NCBI GenBank assembly: GCA_016294165.1
Contig: JAEDCM010000004.1
Coordinates: forward strand, 15,147-79,146
Source of the DNA: Anaeroplasmataceae bacterium
Lineage (GTDB): Bacteria > Bacillota_I > Bacilli_A > Acholeplasmatales > JAEDCM01
DNA length: 64,000 bases
Direction of reading: 5' to 3'
The notes beneath the pieces were generated by a model. The model had not been told where the DNA came from. It saw only the letters and a program-made list of their open reading frames with translations, and did no database searches. Shown piece after piece: positions 29,438-38,572 of this stretch. Position 1 is the stretch's first letter. Every line of letters starts with the position of its first letter. Made by a program: the position numbers and the translations under genes.

Positions 29438-30717
29438 TTTTTCTCCTTTGGAACCCTTAAATATGTATTCTTTATTTTGTTTAAATTAAAAGAAAACATA
29501 TTCGTAAAATAATTATGTCCTAAACTCTTTAAATCATTTAAATGAATAAACAATAAAGACATTCCGACAATGAACCCTTGTACTCCTAAAATGCTTGAAA
29601 GAATTAAGATTAATAATCTAAACATTATTATTGCCCCATTCATTTTGTTAGATACTAATGAGGTGATTGAAGAAATAGCTACTATTATTACCACGCTTGT
29701 TGAAACTATTCTAGCATCTACTGCTGCCTGACCAATGATTATTGCTCCGACAACTGAAAGGGCTGAACCTAAAGATGAAGGAATTCTATTTCCGCCTTCT
29801 CTTAAAATTTCAAAAAAAAACAATAATAATGCACATTCAATAATCGATGGAAAGGGAACTCCTTCTCTTGATGATTGAATCGATATCGCTAGTTTAGTTG
29901 GAATCAACTCATGGTGGTAACATAAAAGCATTATGTAAAACCCCGGCAATAGAATACTAATATAAAAACAAGCAATCCGAATAATTCGATTAATTGATGA
30001 AAAAGCATAATTAAAATAAAAATCATTGGGAACCTCAAAATTTTCATTAAAGGTATATGGTAAATATAAAGCAATCGGGCTCCCATCTAATATTAAAATT
30101 ATTTTATTTTCTTTTAATTTTCGAATTGCAACATCCGGCCTTTCAGTATTCCCAATTGTTTGAAAAAAAGTATACTTATTATCCTTTAATGATTCTCTGA
30201 GGCTTTCTATACTAATGATTTCACTAATGCTTTCTAAACGTCCTTTTAATTCCTTCAAATCATTAGTATTAATAGTATCTAAGTAGATTAAGGAATAATA
30301 TTTATTTTCTATCTTATTAAATTCAATATTTAATCTTTGTCTCATCATTCTTCTAATTAGGGTAACATTATTTAAAAAGCTCTCATTGAAACCCTCATGA
30401 GGACCACCAGAAACCTTTTCATCATCAGGTTCTTCAATCGAGCGATAGAGCGAAATTCTTGTGTCTACCTCTAAATAATAATCATCTTTTACAATGATAG
30501 TATTACCATTTAATAGAGATATGATAGCCTCATCTTCCTTTACCACCTTTTTATAATCAGCGGTTAAAATCTTATTTTTCTTTAAAATCAACTCACCAAT
30601 CTTATCAGGATCAGATAATCCATTAATATAACAATAGTAGTAATCATCATTTTGCTTTATACAAAATGTTTGATCGTTATAAAACCACTCCTGCAATACT
30701 TTTATTAAATCATTCAT
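29434..30717 (-). CDS. Spore germination receptor A subunit (GerAA family)
   Basis: 427 residues: a soluble N-terminal half (about 1-230) with DGSPIALYLPYTF at its end, followed by four to five transmembrane segments carrying SREGVPFPSIIECALLLFFF and EILREGGNRIPSSLGSALS, hallmark GerAA motifs. The A subunit forms the oligomeric ion channel opened by germinant. The start at 30717 has TGGTGAT upstream; earlier ATGs lie in the terminator of the preceding gene. First gene of the operon A-C-D-B. It implies that the organism forms endospores. Confidence 0.93.
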   Translation of the reverse strand: MNDLIKVLQEWFYNDQTFCIKQNDDYYYCYINGLSDPDKIGELILKKNKILTADYKKVVKEDEAIISLLNGNTIIVKDDYYLEVDTRISLYRSIEEPDDEKVSGGPHEGFNESFLNNVTLIRRMMRQRLNIEFNKIENKYYSLIYLDTINTNDLKELKGRLESISEIISIESLRESLKDNKYTFFQTIGNTERPDVAIRKLKENKIILILDGSPIALYLPYTFNENFEVPNDFYFNYAFSSINRIIRIACFYISILLPGFYIMLLCYHHELIPTKLAISIQSSREGVPFPSIIECALLLFFFEILREGGNRIPSSLGSALSVVGAIIIGQAAVDARIVSTSVVIIVAISSITSLVSNKMNGAIIMFRLLILILSSILGVQGFIVGMSLLFIHLNDLKSLGHNYFTNMFSFNLNKIKNTYLRVPKEKK

Positions 30718-30761
30718 TGTATCACCATTTTTATTATTCAATAAAAAATGGTAAATTATAC

Positions 30762-30790
30762 AAAAAAGTAGTTGCAAATGCAACTACTTT
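30762..30790 (-). terminator. Terminator of the GNAT gene
   Basis: AAAGTAGTTGCA / TGCAACTACTTT (12-bp stem, two-base loop) with a T-run on the minus strand. The GNAT stop codon lies within the stem, and the ger operon starts about 45 bases further on. Confidence 0.85.
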
Positions 30791-31266
30791 ACATAATCAT
30801 AAGCTATTCTTGGGCTATTGTTTCTAACGTAAACAATACCACATTTTTTAAATCCATTCTTTTTAATTAAAGTATTCATCTTTTCATTATCTGCATGTGT
30901 ATCAATTCGCAAGTAATCAATTCTATCACGGCAATACATAAAGCATGCTTTAAAAATATCGCGATATTCTCTTGATGAAGCTACACGATGAATAACTCCG
31001 TATTTTTTGGCTTTTCTCCATTTACCTTCAATATATGAGTAATCATCATCAGGTTCAGTAGAAAAGTAAAAAACACCAACGATTTTATCTACCATACAAA
31101 TCTTATATAAATTTTTAGAAGTGATATCGCGATAAACATCATCATATGATGGATAACCATCTTCCCATTGAAAATTATTCTTTTCGTGCATATATTCACG
31201 AGCAATATCATATACCTTTAAAATACGATCGATATCACTTATATTAGCTTGATAAATTCTATACAT
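30784..31266 (-). CDS. GNAT family N-acetyltransferase
   Basis: 160 residues with a GNAT-type layout: N-terminal RIYQANISDIDRILKVYDIA, central strand VGVFYFS, YGVIHRVASSREYRDI leading into the acetyl-CoA helix, and LRIDTHADNEKMNTLIKKNGF at the end. The acceptor substrate is unknown. The start at 31266 has GGAGG seven bases upstream. It stands alone between two terminators. Confidence 0.85.
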   Translation of the reverse strand: MYRIYQANISDIDRILKVYDIAREYMHEKNNFQWEDGYPSYDDVYRDITSKNLYKICMVDKIVGVFYFSTEPDDDYSYIEGKWRKAKKYGVIHRVASSREYRDIFKACFMYCRDRIDYLRIDTHADNEKMNTLIKKNGFKKCGIVYVRNNSPRIAYDYVK

Positions 31267-31280
31267 AAAAACCTCCATAA

Positions 31281-31303
31281 AAAAGAGCGTTATATAACGC
31301 TCA
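31281..31303 (-). terminator. Terminator of the 73-residue protein gene
   Basis: Perfect palindrome GAGCGTTATATAACGCTC (31285-31302) followed on the minus strand by TTTTTT. It ends just before the GNAT ribosome binding site. Confidence 0.85.
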
Positions 31304-31308
31304 ATTAA

Positions 31309-31530
31309 TTAACCTGCAAAAAAGGTATTTAAATCAATCAATGCGAAATGGTCCTTATCATAATTATGAAATTTTACACCTTTTGCATTTTTGATTTTTT
31401 TCATTAATTTTTTGTTTTCCTTAGTGATAAGAATATCTAAATATTCATCGACTAAAGTATACTTACTAACATTAAATTCAGAAAGCAATTTCAAAAAACG
31501 AATATCTGCAGTGTAATCTACTGTAGTCAT
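31309..31530 (-). CDS. Small conserved-looking protein of unknown function
   Basis: 73 residues, MTTVDYTADIRFLKLLSEFN onward, mixed helix and strand, Lys-rich middle (ENKKLMKKIKNAKG). No family recognised. It has GGGGGAT upstream of the start and its own terminator, which argues that it is a real gene. Confidence 0.6.
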   Translation of the reverse strand: MTTVDYTADIRFLKLLSEFNVSKYTLVDEYLDILITKENKKLMKKIKNAKGVKFHNYDKDHFALIDLNTFFAG

Positions 31531-31622
31531 ACTAATTATCCCCCTTTATAATTTAATAGAATCCCCATGAGCCAAACTAAATAATGATCTTTTTCTAATT
31601 AAATTATATACTAAAGCGACAA

Positions 31623-32036
31623 TTAGTCAATCTTAATTGCAAAATTTTTGTAAAAATAGTCAATAATTTCCTTTCTTTTGACAATCCCAATATACATTCC
31701 CCTACCATCAACAATTGGAATAAAATTTTGTTGTGAAAGCAATTCCACAATCTCTTTTGGGCTGCTAAGAATGTCTAAAGCCTTATATGGTCTATATTTT
31801 TCGACTTCAGAAATATTAATCTTTTCAGCTTCTTTCAAATTTAAATCATGTTCATTCATGATAAATCTCAATAAATCTCCTTCTGAAATTGTCGAAATAT
31901 AGGACCCATCCTCATCAATCACTGGAACAACCGTAAATTTATGTGCATCAAACTTTTCTAGAGCTTGTCTAACCGTCGATTCTGCACTAATATAATGTGT
32001 ATTCTCCTTTGGAGTTAAAACCATTAAAACGTTCAT
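31623..32036 (-). CDS. CBS-pair protein (YkuL/DarB-like)
   Basis: 137 residues made of two CBS motifs (about 8-60 and 85-130; PVIDEDGSYISTISEGDLLR and PIVDGRGMYIGIVKRKEIID). Stand-alone CBS pairs bind adenine nucleotides; the Bacillus YkuL/DarB and Listeria CbpB proteins of this size bind c-di-AMP and act on (p)ppGpp synthase or pyruvate carboxylase. That role is only suggested by size and layout here. The start at 32036 follows GGGAGAT. Confidence 0.8.
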   Translation of the reverse strand: MNVLMVLTPKENTHYISAESTVRQALEKFDAHKFTVVPVIDEDGSYISTISEGDLLRFIMNEHDLNLKEAEKINISEVEKYRPYKALDILSSPKEIVELLSQQNFIPIVDGRGMYIGIVKRKEIIDYFYKNFAIKID

Positions 32037-32109
32037 TGCCAAATCTCCCTTCAGCAACATTATACCACAATATTATATTTTTCCTAACTTTATTTATATA
32101 ACATAAAAA

Positions 32110-33561
32110 CTATTTATTTATTTTTTTTACATCAAAATATGAATACTTTGCATATCCATTATTTTCTCCTCTGGCAAAAATTCCAATTTTTGTCCCAATC
32201 CATCTTCCTGGATATGCTTTAAAGCTAAATGGTAATTTTTTACCATTTAAACAAAAATAATAACTATTATTATCATATATAATATTTAAATCAGCTTCAT
32301 TAGAATTATAGTTTTCTTCATAAACAATACTATCATTACCATCAAAGCTGCCTTCTTTAACATATAACATAACTTTACTATTAATCTTCTTAAACGAAAT
32401 ATAGGCATATTTACTACCCATAACACAAAGTCCTGTTTCATCATTTTCATTTAAATCAAAAACAACTCTTGTTTTCGCAATAAAACTATCATAAATTAAT
32501 TTTTGTAAAAAGGTATAAGGATATGATCCTAAATTATCTAATGATTTATTAATGCAATATAATTTTAAACAATCATTAACCTCATATAAATTATCAATCT
32601 TATTTGCAGGTGTTTGCCAAACAAGTGATAATTTATTCTTAAAATCATCACATGTTGGAATATTATACTTTGGATAAGGTTCAAGCAAATATTCATGACT
32701 TACAAATGGGCTACCTGCTAATCTTTCATCCCTAACATCACCACAAATTGGCCAGTCATCAATCCAAGTAACTGGTTGTAAACAAATAACCCTACCTAAG
32801 CATCCTTTATCTTGAAAATGGATAAAGGCAAATTTGCCATCATAATCAACCAACGCTCCTTGATGTGGTCCATTTATCGGAGTATCATTTTGCATTTGGA
32901 CAATTTTACTTTCATAAGGCCCGTAGATATTCTTACTTCTTAGGCAAGTTTGCCATCCAGTTTTAACACTTCCTGCTGGGGCCATGATATAATAATAGTC
33001 ATTATGTTTATAGAGCTTTGGTCCTTCGATCGTTGGATTATCATTATGACCATCATAGATAATTTTGTAATCCGTCTTTTTTATTTTTAAATCCGGTGAA
33101 ACCTCATATAAACCAATCATACTATTAAACCCTTTGCGACTTTTCGCAAAAGCAACCGCCAAATAGCATTTATCATCATCCCAAATTGGGCATGGATCAA
33201 TGATACCACAATCATCAATTAGACACCATAAATCGCTCCACTTTCCATAAATATCCTTAGTTGAGCTAATATATATTCCTTCATCTACAAATGGTATAAT
33301 CACATAAAATGTTTCGTTATGATATCTTATAGCTGGAGCCCAAGCCCCATGTCCATGATGAACATCGTTAAATTTTTCAAAAGGAATACGTTCAAAAACA
33401 TAATTTATAATCTCCCAATTAACTAAATCCTTCGAGTGAAGAATTGGAACTCCCGGTGTATGATTAAAACTTGAAGCAATCATAAAAAAATCATCACCTA
33501 CTCTAATTACATCGGGATCAGAATAATCGGAATTAATAATAGGATTTGTATATAATTCCAT
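32110..33561 (-). CDS. Glycoside hydrolase family 43 (beta-xylosidase/arabinofuranosidase type)
   Basis: 483 residues, no signal peptide. A five-bladed propeller (about 1-300) carries the catalytic triad regions SDYSDPDV (general base Asp), IIDPCPIWDD (pKa-modulating Asp) and NPTIEGPKLY (acid Glu), followed by a beta-sandwich domain (about 310-483) typical of GH43 xylosidases. It should trim short imported xylo- or arabino-oligosaccharides in the cytoplasm. The start at 33561 has GGAGG eight bases upstream. No transporter or regulator lies next to it. Confidence 0.9.
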   Translation of the reverse strand: MELYTNPIINSDYSDPDVIRVGDDFFMIASSFNHTPGVPILHSKDLVNWEIINYVFERIPFEKFNDVHHGHGAWAPAIRYHNETFYVIIPFVDEGIYISSTKDIYGKWSDLWCLIDDCGIIDPCPIWDDDKCYLAVAFAKSRKGFNSMIGLYEVSPDLKIKKTDYKIIYDGHNDNPTIEGPKLYKHNDYYYIMAPAGSVKTGWQTCLRSKNIYGPYESKIVQMQNDTPINGPHQGALVDYDGKFAFIHFQDKGCLGRVICLQPVTWIDDWPICGDVRDERLAGSPFVSHEYLLEPYPKYNIPTCDDFKNKLSLVWQTPANKIDNLYEVNDCLKLYCINKSLDNLGSYPYTFLQKLIYDSFIAKTRVVFDLNENDETGLCVMGSKYAYISFKKINSKVMLYVKEGSFDGNDSIVYEENYNSNEADLNIIYDNNSYYFCLNGKKLPFSFKAYPGRWIGTKIGIFARGENNGYAKYSYFDVKKINK

Positions 33562-33617
33562 ATAAAGGCCTCCTTTTAAAAAATGGCTTATTACCGCTTT
33601 TTTCATTATTATAACAT

Positions 33618-33655
33618 AAAAAAAGTCTATTTTACAGAATAATGTAAAATAGACA
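33618..33655 (-). terminator. Terminator of the SDR gene
   Basis: GTCTATTTTACA / TGTAAAATAGAC (12-bp stem, six-base loop) followed on the minus strand by a T-run. Confidence 0.85.
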
Positions 33656-33663
33656 ATTATTAA

Positions 33664-34431
33664 TTATAAATTTGCGCCAAAATCACAAACCATTACTTGA
33701 CCTGTGATTGGTTTAGATTCATCAGATGCAAAGAACAATAATACGTTCGCAACATCCTCAGCTTTGCATGATGGACAGTTCTTCAAATCAGTGTGTGCAC
33801 CCATTTGTTGGAACATTTCCATATCCATGCTAGAATAATCCATATTAGATGTCATTGGCGTTAAAATGTTTCCTGGGCAAACGGCATTACAACGAATATG
33901 ACTTGCAGCTGTACGTAAAGCTGTATGCTTTGTGATACCAATAATTGCGGCTTTTGATGAAACATAAGCTGCTCCACCTCCACCATTATATCCAGCAACA
34001 CTTGCAACATTGATAATTGATCCAGATTGAGCTTCTATCATCTTATTTAATGCTGCTCTAATGCAATACATTGTTCCTTTTTGATTGATATCAATAACAC
34101 GATCTAAATCCTCATCTAAGAACTTGTTAATAGCTTTTAATCCTGTATCTAAAACACCAGCATTATTTACTAATACATCAATTTTAGAGAATTCCTTGAT
34201 TGTTTCATTAATTAAATTTTCACAAGCTTCAGGATTAGAAATATCTGTAGGAACACATAAAACCTTTCCACCTTCAGCTTTGATTTCATTTGCTACTTCC
34301 TCTAATGCTGATACACGTCTAGCACTAATAACTACACTTGCGCCTTCTTTGGCAAATAATTTAGCAGTTGCAGCACCTACACCTGAGTTTCCACCAGTAA
34401 TTACTACAACCTTTCCTTCTAGTCTTTTCAT
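33664..34431 (-). CDS. Short-chain dehydrogenase/reductase
   Basis: 255-residue classical SDR: NAD(P)-binding TGGNSGVG (about 12-19), NNAG, catalytic Ser in NVASVAGYNG and YVSSK (Tyr-x3-Lys), and PGN after it. Substrate unknown; because a bile-salt-hydrolase-type gene occurs elsewhere in the window, a hydroxysteroid dehydrogenase is one possibility, but nothing in the sequence singles that out. Three extra Cys near the C-terminus (CPSC) are unusual. Divergent from the BrxF-like gene. Confidence 0.9.
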   Translation of the reverse strand: MKRLEGKVVVITGGNSGVGAATAKLFAKEGASVVISARRVSALEEVANEIKAEGGKVLCVPTDISNPEACENLINETIKEFSKIDVLVNNAGVLDTGLKAINKFLDEDLDRVIDINQKGTMYCIRAALNKMIEAQSGSIINVASVAGYNGGGGAAYVSSKAAIIGITKHTALRTAASHIRCNAVCPGNILTPMTSNMDYSSMDMEMFQQMGAHTDLKNCPSCKAEDVANVLLFFASDESKPITGQVMVCDFGANL

Positions 34432-34512
34432 GAAAATTCCTCCTTATCTATATTTTATTATATATAAAAAAAACTTTTTTTGTCAAATAAAACACATTAC
34501 AAAATTTATAAC

Positions 34513-34541
34513 TTTACTATGTTATTATAAAGTTGTATAAT
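34513..34541 (+). promoter_or_regulatory. Candidate promoter of the BrxF-like gene
   Basis: TTTACT (34513-34518) and TATAAT (34536-34541) are 17 bases apart, about 35 bases before an AGGAGGAG ribosome binding site. The -35 is a weak match. Confidence 0.5.
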
Positions 34542-34591
34542 TATATTAAGTGAAAACGTTTTTAAAATTTAATAATAGGAGGAGAAGACTT

Positions 34592-35026
34592 ATGAAAAAA
34601 AATGCTTTTGACAAAAAACACAAACTACTACTAATTATTGGACGTGCTGGATCAGGTAAATCTAAATACCTAAACAACTACTCTTTAGAAAAAGGTATTC
34701 CAATTCTAAATTTTGACAGTATTCTTGGTAAAGAAATTCCTGAAGGTAAGGATCAAAATTATGTTTATGACTTTATTAGAAATTTCCTTTCTACTTATAA
34801 ACCTGAAGAGATTCTTCTTGATAAAAAACATATCCTATATCAAAAGGATTCTAACATTGACTTATTAGACTTTTTAAAAGAACTATCAAAACAAAAAACA
34901 GTTATTGCGACTTGGAACGGATATATTGAAAATAATAAACTAATTCATATTTGTGATGCCCTAAATGGTATTACTAAAGAATATGATTTAGATACTCTAG
35001 ATTGTGGATATTTAGAAATTCTTTAA
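34592..35026 (+). CDS. Stand-alone BrxF-like P-loop protein
   Basis: 144 residues: Walker A GRAGSGKS (17-24), a Walker B-like strand EEILLDKKHIL (72-82), LLDFLKELSKQKTVIATWNG (91-110) and a YDLDTL end. This order (P-loop, LLDxxxxL, xxLSxxKTVIxxWxG, C-terminal Tyr-Asp) is what I recognise from BrxF, the small ATPase of BREX type 3 phage defence systems. No BrxA, PglZ, methylase or other BREX gene is nearby; its neighbours are an SDR and a VanZ protein. The start at 34592 follows AGGAGGAG by seven bases. It has its own promoter and terminator. Function outside BREX is unknown. Confidence 0.65.
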   Translation: MKKNAFDKKHKLLLIIGRAGSGKSKYLNNYSLEKGIPILNFDSILGKEIPEGKDQNYVYDFIRNFLSTYKPEEILLDKKHILYQKDSNIDLLDFLKELSKQKTVIATWNGYIENNKLIHICDALNGITKEYDLDTLDCGYLEIL

Positions 35027-35031
35027 AATTT

Positions 35032-35063
35032 AAGGCTATGGAAAACCCATAGCCATTTTTTTA
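35032..35063. terminator. Bidirectional terminator between BrxF-like and VanZ genes
   Basis: GGCTATGG-AAAAC-CCATAGCC followed by seven T, between convergent stop codons. Confidence 0.88.
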
Positions 35064-37697
35064 TAATTTAGAATATTTTTTCTTTAAATAAATTCCAATA
35101 AAAATTAACGATAACAATATCGATGATACCATAAATCCATCAAAATCTAATAAAGCATCATCTAATACTCCATATCTTCCAGGAATGAAAAATTGAATAA
35201 TTTCCGTAGTTGCAGCTATAATAAATCCTAATGCAAAATTAATTGGAATTGAAAAATATAGTTTCTTCTTATTAAATATTAAATACCATGATATCGATGA
35301 AAAAATACCTAAAATACAAAATGCTCCAAAATGCCCTAATGATTTTCTTACCTTGTAAAAAAAATCATCATTTTTTTCAATAAAATTTTGACGAAGAACC
35401 TTAAATTCAATTTCAAATCTTATTTCATCAGAAACCCCATCATCAATAACACAATATATTTTAACACTACCAGCCTTTTTAGGAGTAACAATTCCATCAC
35501 TACCTACCTCAGCAATCTTAGTATTACTTGAACTATATCTAACAATTTTATAGGTAACTCCCTCTTTAAAATTAAAACTTATTTTTGCACTTTTCCCATT
35601 TTTAATTTTAAATACATTATTCTCAAATAAAATATTCTCGCCCCTAATAGTATAGACATCTTCTTTAAAATCAACATAATTTCTAACACTAATATTTATT
35701 TCCTTACTTATATTTGAATACTCTTCAGTAATTGTTATCTTAGCATCGCCAATTCCATTAAAAATCAATTTTCCATTTCCATCAATACTAACAATATCAG
35801 AATTACTTGTCAAATATATTATTTTATAAATGGTTGTAGACTCATCAATTTCTAAAGATATTAAACATTTGTCACTTATGTATGCTTTAATAGTATCATC
35901 CTTTACTACAATCTCTTCATCATTTAATAAAACTTGATAATCCATACTTTGGGTATAATAATGACTAGCACTAATCGTAAAAGACTTCTGATATTGTTCG
36001 TATATTTCACCATCAATCATTGGTGAAATGACAACCTCACAAACCCCGCTATCAATTGCCAATATCCTATATCCATCGGAATTTTTATTTATGGTGAATG
36101 CTGAATTACTTATATTAACATTGTAGTTTTGAGAACCATTTGATTCATCATTTATTTTAAAAATATATTCACTACCAACAATTGAATTTAAACTACCACT
36201 AATATTTTCTACGCTAAATCTATAACAAGCTTTTACCAATACTTGCTTACAAATTCCCGATGCCTTATGAGTTACGTCTAAAATATATTCACCTGGTTTT
36301 CCGATTTTTAGAATAGATCCATTTATATCTATAGAAGAATCACTTAAACTATAAATCATTTCTGTATTAAGAGGTTTATCAGGAATCCAACCTGAAACTA
36401 ATTCATTTAAATTATATTTTTCATTACAATAAACAATTAATTTATCAGTTGAAAGTGTAAAATCGGTTGTTGTAACATCAGAAACTCCAAATATACTAAT
36501 AGGTAATGTAAAAGTTTTATCATTATTAATTTTTACATTAATAGATGTTTCTCCAACACTTATTCCTGTAACTTCTCCGGTATTTGTTACTGTCGCAATG
36601 CTTTCATCACCACTCCGATATTCAGCCGTAACATCTAAAGCATATACAGGATATTTTTTAATGATTATTTTTGCTTTTTTTCCAACCGACAATTCATTGG
36701 TTAATGAAACAGTTGTTTTATCTAAATCAGCATTAGGCGATGGTAAAACCTCTATTTCTTTTTCAAAATAAATATTTGGATAAATGCTTGATGAAGCCTT
36801 TATCATTGCTTTTCCATCTTTAACTCCAACAATTTTCTTTCCATTTATTTTAATAATGCTTGGATCACTAGATTCTAAAATGTAATCCTTGAATGTTGCG
36901 TTTGTAGGATTAAATGAAACATTTACTTTCATCTCTTGATTAACATAAATCGTATTAGTTGTAAAACTAATCGATTCTAATTCCACAACATTATTTTGAG
37001 TAACGCAAACACGTAAAATCTTATATTTATCACCTGATATAACTTTAATCACAATAATATCACCAAAAGAATTTTTTAAAGGAGTGATTACTCCATTTTC
37101 GATTTTTAAATAATTATTACTACTAATCTCATAACTTACATCTTTACATGTCGTATTTGTTGGATTAAAAACATTAGTAATATAATACTCACTTCCTAAT
37201 AAAAGGTTATATACTCCATCATTAATATCAGCATCTATACTTGAATCAATACTTTCTAATAATACATTTTTAACATTTACCGTCATACTATCCTTTAAAT
37301 CACTATACTTAGTACTGCTGATTGAAATCTCAACTGATCCTTCTTTTAAAAATGAAATATTACCTTCATCACTGACTGATGCTATTTCTAAATCTGAAGA
37401 CGCAAATTTAAGAGATTTATATGTCGCATCTATAGGAGTTACTAAGGTTTCGAGCATATAGCTATCACCAACGTAAATCTCGGAAATCTTATTAGTAATT
37501 TCCACTTTTTTTGCTTTAACAACTACTGTTTGATCATCCTTATATCCATTAATAAAGTCAGCTAGCCCACTACCTACTGAATTGCTTTGTTTAGCCGAAA
37601 GATTACCAGGCATAAGTGATTCAGCAATCAAAACTAATATGCATATTATATAGCAAGTTATATAAACTTTTTTTGCAATAGAAGATTTATGTTTCAT
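35061..37697 (-). CDS. VanZ-like protein with large Ig-like (BIG2) insert
   Basis: 878 residues. An N-terminal transmembrane helix (about 10-30, ending SLMPGNLSAKQ) is followed by some 720 extracellular residues. These contain repeated BIG2-type units recognised by phrases such as VTPIDATYKSLKFASSD, FNPTNATFKDYILESSDPS and ASVSDEGNISFLKEGS. The last 95 residues are the rest of a VanZ domain (GHFGAF, TEIIQFFIPGRYGVLDDALLDF, two to three helices). The Ig units therefore sit inside the VanZ loop, between helix 1 and helix 2. VanZ is linked to low-level teicoplanin resistance; a wall-facing binding role is plausible. The start at 37697 follows GGAGGGAT. Confidence 0.85.
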   Translation of the reverse strand: MKHKSSIAKKVYITCYIICILVLIAESLMPGNLSAKQSNSVGSGLADFINGYKDDQTVVVKAKKVEITNKISEIYVGDSYMLETLVTPIDATYKSLKFASSDLEIASVSDEGNISFLKEGSVEISISSTKYSDLKDSMTVNVKNVLLESIDSSIDADINDGVYNLLLGSEYYITNVFNPTNTTCKDVSYEISSNNYLKIENGVITPLKNSFGDIIVIKVISGDKYKILRVCVTQNNVVELESISFTTNTIYVNQEMKVNVSFNPTNATFKDYILESSDPSIIKINGKKIVGVKDGKAMIKASSSIYPNIYFEKEIEVLPSPNADLDKTTVSLTNELSVGKKAKIIIKKYPVYALDVTAEYRSGDESIATVTNTGEVTGISVGETSINVKINNDKTFTLPISIFGVSDVTTTDFTLSTDKLIVYCNEKYNLNELVSGWIPDKPLNTEMIYSLSDSSIDINGSILKIGKPGEYILDVTHKASGICKQVLVKACYRFSVENISGSLNSIVGSEYIFKINDESNGSQNYNVNISNSAFTINKNSDGYRILAIDSGVCEVVISPMIDGEIYEQYQKSFTISASHYYTQSMDYQVLLNDEEIVVKDDTIKAYISDKCLISLEIDESTTIYKIIYLTSNSDIVSIDGNGKLIFNGIGDAKITITEEYSNISKEINISVRNYVDFKEDVYTIRGENILFENNVFKIKNGKSAKISFNFKEGVTYKIVRYSSSNTKIAEVGSDGIVTPKKAGSVKIYCVIDDGVSDEIRFEIEFKVLRQNFIEKNDDFFYKVRKSLGHFGAFCILGIFSSISWYLIFNKKKLYFSIPINFALGFIIAATTEIIQFFIPGRYGVLDDALLDFDGFMVSSILLSLIFIGIYLKKKYSKL

Positions 37698-37756
37698 CAC
37701 TATCCCTCCTTTTAGCATCTTTCTAATTATATAATATCATTTTTTATTAAATTTTA

Positions 37757-37788
37757 TAAAAAAAGAATAGAAAAATTTCCTATTCTTT
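37757..37788 (-). terminator. Terminator of mntP
   Basis: AAGAATAG / CTATTCTT with a nine-base loop and a minus-strand T-run (TTTTTTTAT). Confidence 0.8.
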
Positions 37789-37805
37789 GAAAAAAATCTA
37801 TATAA

Positions 37806-38375
37806 TCACATAATTCCTGAGAAAAATATTTCAAAACCAATAAATAAAAGAATTATTCCACCAATAATTTCTGCTTTTTTTCCAAGCTTATCGCCAAATT
37901 TCTTTCCAATATAATGAGCAGCAATACAAATGGCAAAAGTTAAACCACATACAATAATTGCGGTAACAATCGCTTCTATTAATGTGTAGTCGGCAATTGT
38001 TAATCCAACGCTCAATGCATCAATGGATGTTGCAATTGTTTGAACCATAATAACCTTAAAAGTCAATGCTTCCCAATTATCCTCGTCCTCTTCTCCTTTG
38101 ATTGCTCCTAAAATCATACTTATTCCAAGGTATCCTAAAATAGCTAATGCAAGCCATGGAATAAATCCTTCAATATATTTGATAAATTGTGATCCAATCA
38201 AATATCCTAATAATGGCATCAAACCTTGAAACAAACCAAACATAAAAGAGATAAATAAAATCTTTTTCAGTTTTATTTTTGATTCCCTTAATCCATTTGC
38301 CATTGATACAGCGCATGCATCCATTGCTAACCCAACTCCTAATAAAGCCGATGTAGTAAAAAATATTAAATCCAT
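37806..38375 (-). CDS. mntP: Manganese efflux pump MntP
   Basis: 189 residues with six transmembrane helices in two DUF204 repeats; each repeat starts with an Asp-bearing motif (GLAMDACAVSMANG and ATSIDALSVGLT) that binds Mn2+. Exports excess Mn2+ from the cytoplasm. It is preceded by a yybP-ykoY-type riboswitch with terminator, which should switch the gene on at high manganese. Confidence 0.96.
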   Translation of the reverse strand: MDLIFFTTSALLGVGLAMDACAVSMANGLRESKIKLKKILFISFMFGLFQGLMPLLGYLIGSQFIKYIEGFIPWLALAILGYLGISMILGAIKGEEDEDNWEALTFKVIMVQTIATSIDALSVGLTIADYTLIEAIVTAIIVCGLTFAICIAAHYIGKKFGDKLGKKAEIIGGIILLFIGFEIFFSGIM

Positions 38376-38390
38376 ATATTACCCTTTCTA

Positions 38391-38535
38391 AATAAAAAAC
38401 CTATGCCAAAAGGACATTAAAAAAATTTGTCCTTTGTCATAAGTCTCGTTTTTTAATACTGAACCTGGATTTCTCCATTATGTAGATTCAATAACTATAA
38501 ATAGCAAACTACTCCCTTATACAGGTTTTAAATTC
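38391..38535 (-). promoter_or_regulatory. yybP-ykoY type (manganese) riboswitch upstream of mntP
   Basis: The minus-strand leader holds the hallmark AAGGGAGTAG (38509-38518). It ends in a long terminator, CTTATGACAAAGGACA paired with TGTCCTTTTGGCATAGG (about 38400-38446) followed by TTTTTTATTT. The class senses Mn2+ and prevents termination when bound. The gene it controls, mntP, is a classic member of the regulon. I did not trace the whole aptamer fold. Confidence 0.85.
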
Positions 38536-38541
38536 GCTATT

Positions 38542-38570
38542 ATTTTATCTTTTTATCCATATTTTGTCAA
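38542..38570 (-). promoter_or_regulatory. mntP promoter
   Basis: On the minus strand TTGACA (38565-38570), 17 bases, TAAAAT (38542-38547): a strong housekeeping promoter that starts just before the riboswitch. The -35 overlaps the last bases of the exonuclease gene's downstream flank. Confidence 0.85.
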
Positions 38571-38572
38571 TA

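Noticed and set aside
33664..34431. Bile-acid 7-alpha or 3-alpha hydroxysteroid dehydrogenase
   Set aside because: General SDR motifs only; the sequence does not single out this substrate and the gene is 28 kb from the hydrolase gene.
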